DNA of 14,814 bases from Ktedonobacter sp. 13_1_20CM_4_53_11 (GTDB lineage Bacteria; Chloroflexota; Ktedonobacteria; Ktedonobacterales; Ktedonobacteraceae): assembly GCA_001919995.1 (NCBI GenBank), contig MNIY01000053.1:1-14814 (forward strand), written 5' to 3'. The notes beneath the pieces were generated by a model. It was not told the DNA's origin and ran no database searches. It was given only the letters and a program-made list of their open reading frames with translations. Numbering within the stretch: position 1 is the first letter of the stretch; each line of letters opens with the position of its first letter. Shown here one piece after another: positions 7,544-13,614 of this stretch. Position numbers and translations under genes: made by a program.

Positions 7544-7587
7544 ATGATGATGTTTAAAGCGTTTTCATGGCGCTTCCTCCTCATAAT
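7544..7587 (+). promoter_or_regulatory. Triple direct-repeat promoter B (GH5 copy 2)
   Basis: ATGATGATGTTT (7544-7555), AAAGCGTTTTC (7556-7566) and ATGGCGCTTCC (7567-7577) repeat the geometry of A and C: steps of 12 and 11, then 8 bases from the last heptamer to CATAAT (7582-7587). AGAGAAC follows at 7595-7601. The start point near 7594 leaves a leader of only about 44 bases. The second repeat is the most degenerate of the set. Confidence 0.6.
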
Positions 7588-7637
7588 CGCTGTCAGAGAA
7601 CTATTATCAAGGGGGGATTTAAGGTAGTAAGAACACG

Positions 7638-8894
7638 ATGAGAATGTTACACATAAAAGATTCACGCATCACCAGAGTACTGCTCGTGGTTGTTCTGGCG
7701 ACCGTCTTTCTGCTTGCTTCCATTACTGCAATTTGGCATGCCTCAATACAATGCCAGTCCAGGACCTCTGTAGGTTTCCTCCATAGCTTCGGTAGTGAAC
7801 TGGTGGATGCAGCAGGCTGCGACGTTCACCTGACGGGTGTCAACTGGTTTGGGTTTGAGACGAACTCCTTTGCCCCTCACGGCCTGGAAACCCGCAACTG
7901 GCAGGATATGCTCAATCAGATCAAACAAACGGGGTTCGATACCATTCGCCTGCCCTTCAGCAATCAGCTCTTCAACCCATCGAGTAAACCGCAGGGGATC
8001 AACTACCGGCTGAACCCTGACCTCAAGGGGCTCCAGGGCCTGGCACTCATGGATCGGATTATCCAGGGAGCTCGGGACCTTGGCTTGAAGATCATCCTTG
8101 ACCGCCACGACACTGCCGCCGATTTCCAGCCCGAGTTGTGGTACACGGACAAGGTGACCGAGGCGCGCTGGATCCATGATTGGCTTGTACTAGCTCGGCA
8201 CTACCGTGGCAACGATACGGTGATTGGGGCAGATCTGGCCAATGAGCCACGCGGCCCGGCAACCTGGGGCGATGGCAATCCTCGCACGGACTGGCGGCTG
8301 GCTGCTGAGCGGGCAGGCAACGCCATCCTGGCAGTCAATCCGGATTGGCTGATTATCGTTGAGGGAATCGAGCAGTACCATGGCGACTACTACTGGTGGG
8401 GGGGCAACCTGGAGGGAGCCGGGCAGTTCCCCGTGAAGCTGGCGAAGCCAGACAAGCTGGTATATTCAGCACATGACTACGGGCCTGAAATATACAAGCA
8501 GTCGTGGTTCCGGGCACCGAACTACCCGCACAACCTGCCGAGCGTCTGGCAGCAGCACTGGGCTTACCTGCAAATGGAGAACATTGCCCCGGTGCTGCTG
8601 GGGGAGTTCGGGGGGCGTTCGGTAGGCACGGACCCTGCTGGAGTGTGGCAGCGCAGCCTGGTGGTTTTCCTGCAGAAGCAGGGCATCAGCTACACCTACT
8701 GGGCATGGAACCCCGACTCAGGGGATACTGGCGGCATCCTCCAGGACAACTGGACGACAGTCAACCAGAGCAAGCTCCATATCTTGAGCACCCATCGCCG
8801 GCCGTTGCCGGGTCAACAGCATTCTAGCCCAGAAGGTCACTCAAAGAATGTTGATGCTTTCCCGAACCTTTATCGCTGGCCTCGGTCAAAGTGA
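7638..8894 (+). CDS. Secreted GH5 endoglucanase, copy 2 (canonical active site)
   Basis: Paralog of the gene just upstream, similar along the whole barrel, and closer to Acidothermus E1-type cellulases at the active site: ANEPRGPATWGDG with acid/base Glu203 preceded by Asn202, and nucleophile Glu323 in LLGEFGG. Residues 13-33 are a hydrophobic export or anchor segment without an obvious AxA cleavage site, so it may stay membrane-tethered. The expected role is endo-beta-1,4-glucan hydrolysis outside the cell. The barrel ends at QSKLHIL (about residue 383), where copy 1 stops soon after. Here about 35 extra residues rich in His, Pro and Arg follow (THRRPLPGQQ...WPRSK) with no domain I recognise, possibly a readthrough tail. 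The ribosome site is weak (AAGGTAG, about 10 bases upstream). A hairpin follows the stop codon. Confidence 0.93.
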   Translation: MRMLHIKDSRITRVLLVVVLATVFLLASITAIWHASIQCQSRTSVGFLHSFGSELVDAAGCDVHLTGVNWFGFETNSFAPHGLETRNWQDMLNQIKQTGFDTIRLPFSNQLFNPSSKPQGINYRLNPDLKGLQGLALMDRIIQGARDLGLKIILDRHDTAADFQPELWYTDKVTEARWIHDWLVLARHYRGNDTVIGADLANEPRGPATWGDGNPRTDWRLAAERAGNAILAVNPDWLIIVEGIEQYHGDYYWWGGNLEGAGQFPVKLAKPDKLVYSAHDYGPEIYKQSWFRAPNYPHNLPSVWQQHWAYLQMENIAPVLLGEFGGRSVGTDPAGVWQRSLVVFLQKQGISYTYWAWNPDSGDTGGILQDNWTTVNQSKLHILSTHRRPLPGQQHSSPEGHSKNVDAFPNLYRWPRSK

Positions 8895-8896
8895 AT

Positions 8897-8918
8897 GGCA
8901 TGCACCCCGTTGCATGCC
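8897..8918 (+). terminator. Hairpin right after GH5 copy 2
   Basis: Perfect 8-base arms GGCATGCA (8897-8904) and TGCATGCC (8911-8918) around CCCCGT, two bases after the stop codon. There is no T-run, so either a non-canonical terminator or an mRNA 3'-protecting stem. Confidence 0.45.
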
Positions 8919-9020
8919 GGGGCAAAGACAACATTACCTATCGCTGCCTACACTTCCTCAGGCAAGACGAAGGGCTTGTCCTCTAGTAATCTGGAAGACA
9001 TCGCACACCATTGCCAGTCC

Positions 9021-9049
9021 TTGACAAATTACGCACATAGATGTAAAAT
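9021..9049 (+). promoter_or_regulatory. Near-consensus sigma70 promoter for the small unknown gene
   Basis: TTGACA (9021-9026), 17 bases, TAAAAT (9044-9049). It is the strongest classical promoter in the window. A start near 9056 gives a leader of about 215 bases before the preferred ATG at 9272. A TATAAT at 9070-9075 has no good -35 partner. Confidence 0.7.
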
Positions 9050-9055
9050 GCATAT

Positions 9056-9271
9056 AGATACTTATTCACTATAATCAGCATGCGAAGGCGCAATGACATG
9101 AGTGGCTCTGGTGCCAAAGGGGAGCATGCGAAGTCGGTTCCTCTTTTGAAGAGTATCCATGACAAAGCCAGTTCGAGCGAGTGGGCGGCTGTGGTAATCA
9201 AACCGGCACACTCAGGTCTCAGATGGAGGGTGGGAGCGTCATCTCTCCTCACTGTCCCAATGGAGAATACA
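9056..9271 (+). promoter_or_regulatory. Long structured 5' leader with possible Shine-Dalgarno switch
   Basis: The leader holds GAGTG...CACTC pairing around 9179-9214, and a GGAG segment near 9224 that can pair with CTCC near 9244. The same TCTCC can instead pair with GGAGA at 9262-9266, the ribosome site of the 65-aa gene. Two mutually exclusive stems, one hiding the ribosome site, suggest translational control. An AGGGTGGGAGC stretch recalls the T-box core but lacks the ACC needed for tRNA-end pairing. An open frame from ATG 9080 runs through it but looks non-coding. Confidence 0.3.
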
Positions 9272-9469
9272 ATGGATCACCAAGAAACTCAAGAAACTTA
9301 TGACTTGCTATACCAGGCCGGGTTCACCGCCTCAGAAATTGATCGCTTAGAGAAACTCCGGCAAGAATACGCTGAAAACAAGCATGACCACATGTCTGAA
9401 ACCTATCGTCGCCTGGAGTTTGTTCGTTGGCTTGTGACGACCGGGAAGCTAACCGAGCAGATAGCATAA
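9272..9469 (+). CDS. Small protein of unknown function (65 aa), paralog of the 13331-13561 gene
   Basis: I do not recognise a named family. The product is hydrophilic, helix-rich, without a signal peptide or membrane segment. Its core reads AGFTASEIDRLEKLRQEY followed by RRLEFVRWLVTTGKL. The protein at 13331 has the same layout (GFTSEEIVSLLWLQQWY, then RHWEFLKLLVLNDKL), so the pair defines a small conserved module. The ATG at 9272 is preferred because GGAGA (9262-9266) sits about 6 bases upstream and the homologous protein starts at the same point. Starting at 9080 would add 64 residues of non-descript sequence. Transcription from the strong promoter at 9021 and a long leader point to post-transcriptional control. 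Its role, perhaps as a small adaptor or regulator, is unknown. Confidence 0.65.
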   Translation: MDHQETQETYDLLYQAGFTASEIDRLEKLRQEYAENKHDHMSETYRRLEFVRWLVTTGKLTEQIA

Positions 9470-9520
9470 GCAAGCAACATTCCCTACCTATAAAGGAAGC
9501 CCTCTACTTTGAATGGGCTC

Positions 9521-9907
9521 CTATTTTAGCCCATCTAAAAAGCTTAACACAACTTGCTGACCGGAATAAGGTTCATCTCCGCAGCGTGTTGACGAACCCT
9601 TGGGTTGATCTGTTCTGGCCAGTGAACATCCAAGCAAAGCTGCGCGTTCAACGTGGAGGTGGTCCAATAGTTGGAAGAGGTCATTACGCCGAGTTCTTGG
9701 CCCCGCAGCAGAATCCGATTTCCCGTACCCTCGCATGTCAAAGCGAATGACCCTATACTTCTGCGTAAAAGCATCCCACTGTGCATCCCACATCCTGCTA
9801 TCTACGAAACCTGCATGGCCTAAGACGAGTATATCTCCATCGCCTGCCATTTCATAATAGAGCTCCCCATCATCGAGATCAACGTATCCCGTCATTGTCT
9901 TTGTCAT
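9521..9907 (-). pseudogene. Alpha/beta-hydrolase remnant with internal deletion
   Basis: Residues 1-96 are a recognisable alpha/beta-hydrolase start: GHAGFVDSRMWDAQ (30-43, oxyanion region), YRVIRFDMRGYGKSD (51-65), DLFQLLDHLHVERAALLGCS (76-95) with nucleophile Ser95. Directly after the nucleophile elbow (GCSLA instead of GxSxGG) similarity stops. The remaining 32 residues end in QQVVLSFLDGLK, like the family's last helix. Intact members have about 260-280 residues, so the acid and the catalytic His regions are missing: an internal deletion of roughly 150 codons. No stop interrupts the frame and no good ribosome site precedes it. The product, if made, cannot be a working hydrolase. Confidence 0.75.
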
Positions 9908-9951
9908 ACTGAACTTTCTGCTCGCTAGTTGTTTATCAGTTATTCATATTT

Positions 9952-9995
9952 ATGACGATGCTTATGGCGCTTTCGTGACGCTTCCTCTTCATACT
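9952..9995 (+). promoter_or_regulatory. Triple direct-repeat promoter C (FBPase operon)
   Basis: ATGACGATGCTT (9952-9963), ATGGCGCTTTC (9964-9974) and GTGACGCTTCC (9975-9985), again in 12 then 11 base steps and 8 bases from the last heptamer to CATACT (9990-9995). AGAGA follows at 10002. It sits upstream of a gene unrelated to GH5, so its likeness to A and B is not explained by the cellulase duplication. Confidence 0.6.
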
Positions 9996-10024
9996 TGCAC
10001 CAGAGAGACGGAATTATCGGACAT

Positions 10025-10055
10025 GGTGAGATCGACAGGACGGCTCGATCTCACC
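10025..10055 (+). terminator. Attenuator-like hairpin in the FBPase leader
   Basis: Perfect 11-base arms GGTGAGATCGA (10025-10035) and TCGATCTCACC (10045-10055) around a 9-base loop, followed by the T-rich CTTGTTCAGTTGTT. It lies about 30 bases after the -10 of promoter C and 80 before the FBPase ATG, so transcripts from C must pass through it. It could be an attenuator, or a stabilising stem. Confidence 0.45.
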
Positions 10056-10134
10056 CTTGTTCAGTTGTTAAGAAGCGCAAGGTAACCATATCCTCCATTG
10101 AAGAGATACATAAGCACAGAAACGGAATAATCTT

Positions 10135-11094
10135 ATGATCAAACACATCCACACCCTCGCTGACTACCTTCTCCAGGAAGAACAAACAGCAACAGACGCA
10201 TCAGGCAGCTTTTTTCTCCTGCTCAACAGGATCGAAGATGCTGCAAAGAGGATTGCAGACCAGGTAAGGGCGGTTGGGCTTGTTGATCTTCTCGGAAAAA
10301 CAGGCACGATCAATACGTTTGGGGAAGAAGTACAAAAACTCGATGAGTTCGCAAATCAGCTCCTGGTAGATACCCTGCTTACTAGCGGTGCAGTGTATGC
10401 CGTGGTGTCTGAAGAAATGGAGCATCCAGTCTTCGCGCCACCATCCCACGCAGGGGAGTACCTCGTCTACATTGATCCTATTGATGGATCGTCAAACATA
10501 GATACCAACTGCCCGATTGGAACCATCTTTTCTGTTTACCATAAAGATGGTGGATTCCTTCAGCAGGGTAACAGGCAAGTTGCCGGAGGCTACGTGATGT
10601 ATGGATCAAGTGTGATGCTTGTCTATACCTCAGGCCATGGCGTCCAGGGATTTACTCTTGAGCCTGCCAGTGCTTCTTTTGTTTACTCTCATCGCAACAT
10701 CACTCTCCCCGCGAAAGGAAACATTTATTCGATCAATGAAGCATATGAGACGCTCTACGATGAGAGGACAAGAGCGTACCTTGCTCACCTCAGATCATTA
10801 GCAAATCATACAGCCCGCTACGTTGGCTCGCTGGTGGCAGACGCGCATAGAACATTGCTCAAAGGTGGCATTTTTCTCTACCCGCCAAATCGGAAACAGC
10901 CTGAAGGAAAGCTACGCCTGATGCTCGAAGTAAACCCCTACGCCTTGCTCATTGAACAAGCGGGCGGGAAGGCCATGAGCGGTAACGGCAAGAGTCCACT
11001 GACCATTACGCCAAAGACGGTGCATGACCGCACATCACTTGTGATGGGAAGCAAGGAAAATGTGAATCTCTTCGCTGATTTTCTCAGCGCATAA
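10135..11094 (+). CDS. fbp: Fructose-1,6-bisphosphatase, class I
   Basis: Cytoplasmic Mg-dependent hydrolysis of fructose 1,6-bisphosphate to fructose 6-phosphate, the committed step of gluconeogenesis. The 319 residues carry the metal-site motif DPIDGSSN (114-121), preceding acidic Glu93-Glu94 (SEEME), GKTGTINTFGEEVQKLD (54-70) where most homologs have G-N-x-x-G-D, RYVGSLVADAHRTLLKGGIF (228-247, phosphate/sugar binding) and the metal ligand Glu265 in LMLEVNP. The ACGGA ribosome site is modest. GH15 follows 60 bases downstream with the small unknown gene and the mannosyltransferase after it, a probable operon under repeat promoter C. This suggests FBPase here feeds hexose phosphate towards glycan or trehalose metabolism, possibly as a secondary copy. 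Confidence 0.95.
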   Translation: MIKHIHTLADYLLQEEQTATDASGSFFLLLNRIEDAAKRIADQVRAVGLVDLLGKTGTINTFGEEVQKLDEFANQLLVDTLLTSGAVYAVVSEEMEHPVFAPPSHAGEYLVYIDPIDGSSNIDTNCPIGTIFSVYHKDGGFLQQGNRQVAGGYVMYGSSVMLVYTSGHGVQGFTLEPASASFVYSHRNITLPAKGNIYSINEAYETLYDERTRAYLAHLRSLANHTARYVGSLVADAHRTLLKGGIFLYPPNRKQPEGKLRLMLEVNPYALLIEQAGGKAMSGNGKSPLTITPKTVHDRTSLVMGSKENVNLFADFLSA

Positions 11095-11105
11095 CTAAAA
11101 CGTTT

Positions 11106-11131
11106 CTTGAGGGCTTTTCCTGACCCTCAAG
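11106..11131 (+). terminator. Hairpin between FBPase and GH15
   Basis: Perfect 8-base arms CTTGAGGG (11106-11113) and CCCTCAAG (11124-11131) with loop CTTTTCCTGA, 12 bases after the FBPase stop. No T-run follows, so a partial terminator or RNA-processing stem that sets different expression of FBPase and GH15 is more likely than a full stop. Confidence 0.45.
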
Positions 11132-11154
11132 TTCAGAGAGGGGGAGGTTGATAC

Positions 11155-13173
11155 ATGGCTGGTCACAAAGAAGATACACGCACATATCAACCCATCAATT
11201 CTTACGGAGTCATTGGTGATTGCCGTTCTGTCGTGCTAGTAGCCCCAGATGGATCGGTGGACTGGGGCTGCCTCCCGGACTTTGATAGTCCAGCCATCTT
11301 CTGCCGGTTGTTAGATGCTGAGCGCGGTGGGTACTTTCAGATTGCTCCCACCGACGGTACTATTCCAGGGTCGCAACGCTACCTACGCGGCAGTAACGTG
11401 CTGCAGACGAAATTCTCCAGTATCGCTGGCGAGGTGGTGCTGACGGATTTCATGCCCGTGGAGACATTGAGCGCCTGGCTGGATCAGGATGTACATTCCA
11501 ATACCTGGATGTGTGAGGATGACTCCTTCCATGGTCTCGTCCGGGCAGTCGAATGCACCCGTGGTGAAATGCAGGTCACGTTGACCCTCAAAGTCAGCCC
11601 CGATTATGCCGCCTCGCCAAGTGCTGTCTCGCTTGTCCCGCGGAACAGGGGCGCGGTCATCTCTGGTGGGCAGCAGCACGTTGGGCTCTCGATCATCGGC
11701 GCCTATCGCGTCTCCGCGTTCTCCCTGAGCGTCTCGCACGAGGACGATGAGATGCACCCCACGCTCATCGCACAGATGACCCTGCGCGAAGGGGAGCGCC
11801 TGTTGGTTGCGCTGGGGATGGAAAACAGCGCTGCAGCGGCGCGCCAACTGGTGGAACGTACATTGCCACAGCGCAACTTCGATGCGGAACTGGCGCATAC
11901 CCTGTACTGCTGGCGCAGCTGGTTGAACCAGTCCACCTACAATGGTCCCTATATTGAAGAGGTCCAGCGTAGTGCGCTCACGCTCAAGATGCTGACCTAC
12001 GCTCCTACCGGAGCCATCGTCGCTGCCCCAACGACGTCTCTACCAGAGCACCTGGGTGGGATACGCAACTGGGACTATCGCTACACCTGGCTGCGTGATG
12101 CCTCCTTTACGCTCTATGCACTGGGCGTGCTTGGTTTTACGGAGGAGGCTCGTGCATTCATCGACTGGTTGCATCGTCTCTCGCCGTCCAAAAGCGAAGA
12201 CCTGCAGATCATGTATGGCATTCGTGGGGAGCTCGAACTGGCGGAGCAGGAACTTCCGAGCCTCAGCGGCTACCAGCAATCGCATCCGGTCCTCATCGGC
12301 AACCGCGCGGTGAATCAGAAGCAACTCGACGTGTTTGGCGAAGTGCTGGACTTGATCCACTTCTATCGGCGTCAGGACGGCTTCGAACGCTACGGTGAAA
12401 AGCTAGAGGTGGAGGGATCACTGTGGGCCGTGATGCGCTCACTGGTCGAGCATGTATGCGCTCACTGGCAGGAGAGCGATCGCGGCATCTGGGAGGTGCG
12501 CGGGGAGCCCCGGCACTTTGTCTATTCCAAAGCTATGTGCTGGGTCGCGCTGGATCGCGGCATCAAAGCGGCTGAGCAACTGGACCTGGAGGCCGATCTC
12601 CCCCGCTGGCGTCTGGTGCGCGAGCAGATCCGCGCCGACATCCTGTCGCACGGCTATAACCCGACCCTCGGTGCGTTCACCCAGGCCTATGACGAGCGCG
12701 TGTTGGACGCCTCGACCCTCATGCTGCCACTGGTCGGCTTCATAGCAGCGGATGATCCCCGCATGCGCTCAACCGTTGAGCGCATCATCGAGCAACTAAC
12801 GGACGAACAGGGTTTCGTCTACCGCTACCGCTCGGATGATGGGCTCGCTGGTTCAGAGGGCATCTTTACAATGTGTACCTTCTGGCTGGTGGATAACCTG
12901 GCAATGCTGGGGCGAGTCGACGAGTCTCGCTCGCTCTTCGAGCGCGTGTTGACCTATGCCGGACGCCTGGGTCTGTTTTCCGAGGAGATCGACTCAGGTA
13001 CCAATAGTGCGCTGGGGAACTACCCGCAAGCCTTCACGCATGTTGCACTCATCAACAGTGCACTGAACCTGCAAAAAGCTGAGAGGCGCTTTGTACAGCG
13101 TGAGCATCAAACCGATCCAGTGATGGCTGCTATCCAATTACAAAACCTTACAACCAGGAAACTCCTGGCGTAG
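11155..13173 (+). CDS. GH15 family glucohydrolase (glucoamylase/trehalase-like)
   Basis: Inverting exo-acting alpha-glucosidase of family GH15. The bacterial cytoplasmic members hydrolyse trehalose or short alpha-glucans. The first 250 residues are the trehalase-like beta-sandwich domain (NSYGVIGDCRSVVLVAPDGS at 17-36, then DWGCLPDFDSPAIF), followed by the (alpha/alpha)6 catalytic domain: IRNWDYRYTWLRDASF (303-318), the general acid Glu447 in DRGIWEVRGEP, and the general base at Glu610 or Glu611 in FSEEIDSGTNSALGNYPQAF. Length 672 fits the family. No signal peptide, so intracellular. A very strong ribosome site, GGGGAGG, lies 7 bases before the ATG. The gene is richer in GC than the genes near the left side. 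Trehalose versus isomaltose or maltodextrin as substrate is undecided from sequence. Confidence 0.93.
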   Translation: MAGHKEDTRTYQPINSYGVIGDCRSVVLVAPDGSVDWGCLPDFDSPAIFCRLLDAERGGYFQIAPTDGTIPGSQRYLRGSNVLQTKFSSIAGEVVLTDFMPVETLSAWLDQDVHSNTWMCEDDSFHGLVRAVECTRGEMQVTLTLKVSPDYAASPSAVSLVPRNRGAVISGGQQHVGLSIIGAYRVSAFSLSVSHEDDEMHPTLIAQMTLREGERLLVALGMENSAAAARQLVERTLPQRNFDAELAHTLYCWRSWLNQSTYNGPYIEEVQRSALTLKMLTYAPTGAIVAAPTTSLPEHLGGIRNWDYRYTWLRDASFTLYALGVLGFTEEARAFIDWLHRLSPSKSEDLQIMYGIRGELELAEQELPSLSGYQQSHPVLIGNRAVNQKQLDVFGEVLDLIHFYRRQDGFERYGEKLEVEGSLWAVMRSLVEHVCAHWQESDRGIWEVRGEPRHFVYSKAMCWVALDRGIKAAEQLDLEADLPRWRLVREQIRADILSHGYNPTLGAFTQAYDERVLDASTLMLPLVGFIAADDPRMRSTVERIIEQLTDEQGFVYRYRSDDGLAGSEGIFTMCTFWLVDNLAMLGRVDESRSLFERVLTYAGRLGLFSEEIDSGTNSALGNYPQAFTHVALINSALNLQKAERRFVQREHQTDPVMAAIQLQNLTTRKLLA

Positions 13174-13189
13174 AAGAAAGAGCGTTCCA

Positions 13190-13330
13190 ATGAACATTTT
13201 CATTATTGTTCTCCAGATCATGCTCGGATCGGTTTTCTTACTGTCTGGTTTTCTTGCCGTCAGGCGGCATAAAACTGATTGGATTGAGATTCCCTTTTCA
13301 CACAGCCTCTTCAGTAGAAAGGACATGACG
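13190..13330 (+). pseudogene. DoxX-like N-terminal fragment, in frame with the next small gene
   Basis: MNIFIIVLQIMLGSVFLLSGFLAVRR looks like the first membrane helix of DoxX-family proteins, which normally continue for about 120-140 residues with four helices. Here only about 27 family-like residues remain before the sequence changes character and joins the small unknown protein without a stop. AGAAAGAG lies about 8 bases upstream, so a 123-residue membrane-tethered fusion starting at 13190 is possible. I prefer a remnant because the small protein has its own well-placed ribosome site. Confidence 0.4.
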
Positions 13331-13561
13331 ATGATGAATACACACTTCGATTCACAAAAACAAGGCGAAATGGCAGCAGATACAGAGACGTTCGCGACCG
13401 ATCTGGTGAAACTCGCTGGATATGGCTTTACCTCCGAGGAAATCGTTTCACTGCTCTGGCTCCAGCAGTGGTACCAGGCGGGAGGTAGTGACCGCGTTGA
13501 GCTGGTGCGCCATTGGGAGTTCCTCAAACTCCTGGTTCTCAATGACAAATTGGATGTGTAA
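13331..13561 (+). CDS. Small protein of unknown function (76 aa), paralog of the 9272-9469 gene
   Basis: Not a family I can name. The C-terminal 55 residues match the 65-aa protein at 9272 in layout: GYGFTSEEIVSLLWLQQWY, a Gly/Asp-rich turn, then VELVRHWEFLKLLVLNDKL. It is acidic, helix-rich and lacks a signal sequence when started here. AAAGGA (13318-13323) lies 7 bases before the ATG at 13331; the frame also extends upstream to 13190 through a DoxX-like segment that would add a membrane helix. It lies between GH15 and a mannosyltransferase, probably co-transcribed (17-157 base gap depending on start, 53 bases to the next gene). Function unknown. Confidence 0.65.
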   Translation: MMNTHFDSQKQGEMAADTETFATDLVKLAGYGFTSEEIVSLLWLQQWYQAGGSDRVELVRHWEFLKLLVLNDKLDV

Positions 13562-13614
13562 GAAGGACGATAAGAAAAGGTGAGGAGCAGATTGAGATCG
13601 CTTGAGAAGCGCAA

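Noticed and set aside
6496..7665. 389-codon open frame on the minus strand across GH5 copy 1
   Set aside because: It mirrors the GH5 coding strand in the opposite frame, has no domain or low-complexity-free protein character, and the sense strand has full GH5 motifs; a GC-driven shadow frame.
9200..9250. T-box riboswitch (AGGGTGGGAGC near 9226)
   Set aside because: The tRNA-end-pairing TGGNACC element is not matched (TGGGAGC), and the controlled gene is not an amino acid or tRNA gene.
9080..9271. N-terminal extension of the small protein from ATG 9080
   Set aside because: No ribosome site precedes 9080, the 64 residues have no counterpart in the paralog, and GGAGA sits correctly before ATG 9272.
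9427..9750. 107-codon plus-strand frame downstream of the small gene
   Set aside because: It overlaps the small gene and is antisense to the recognisable alpha/beta-hydrolase remnant; its product has no coding character.
11383..12745. Several long minus- and plus-strand frames inside GH15
   Set aside because: All lie within a complete GH15 reading frame with correct catalytic motifs and arise from high third-position GC.
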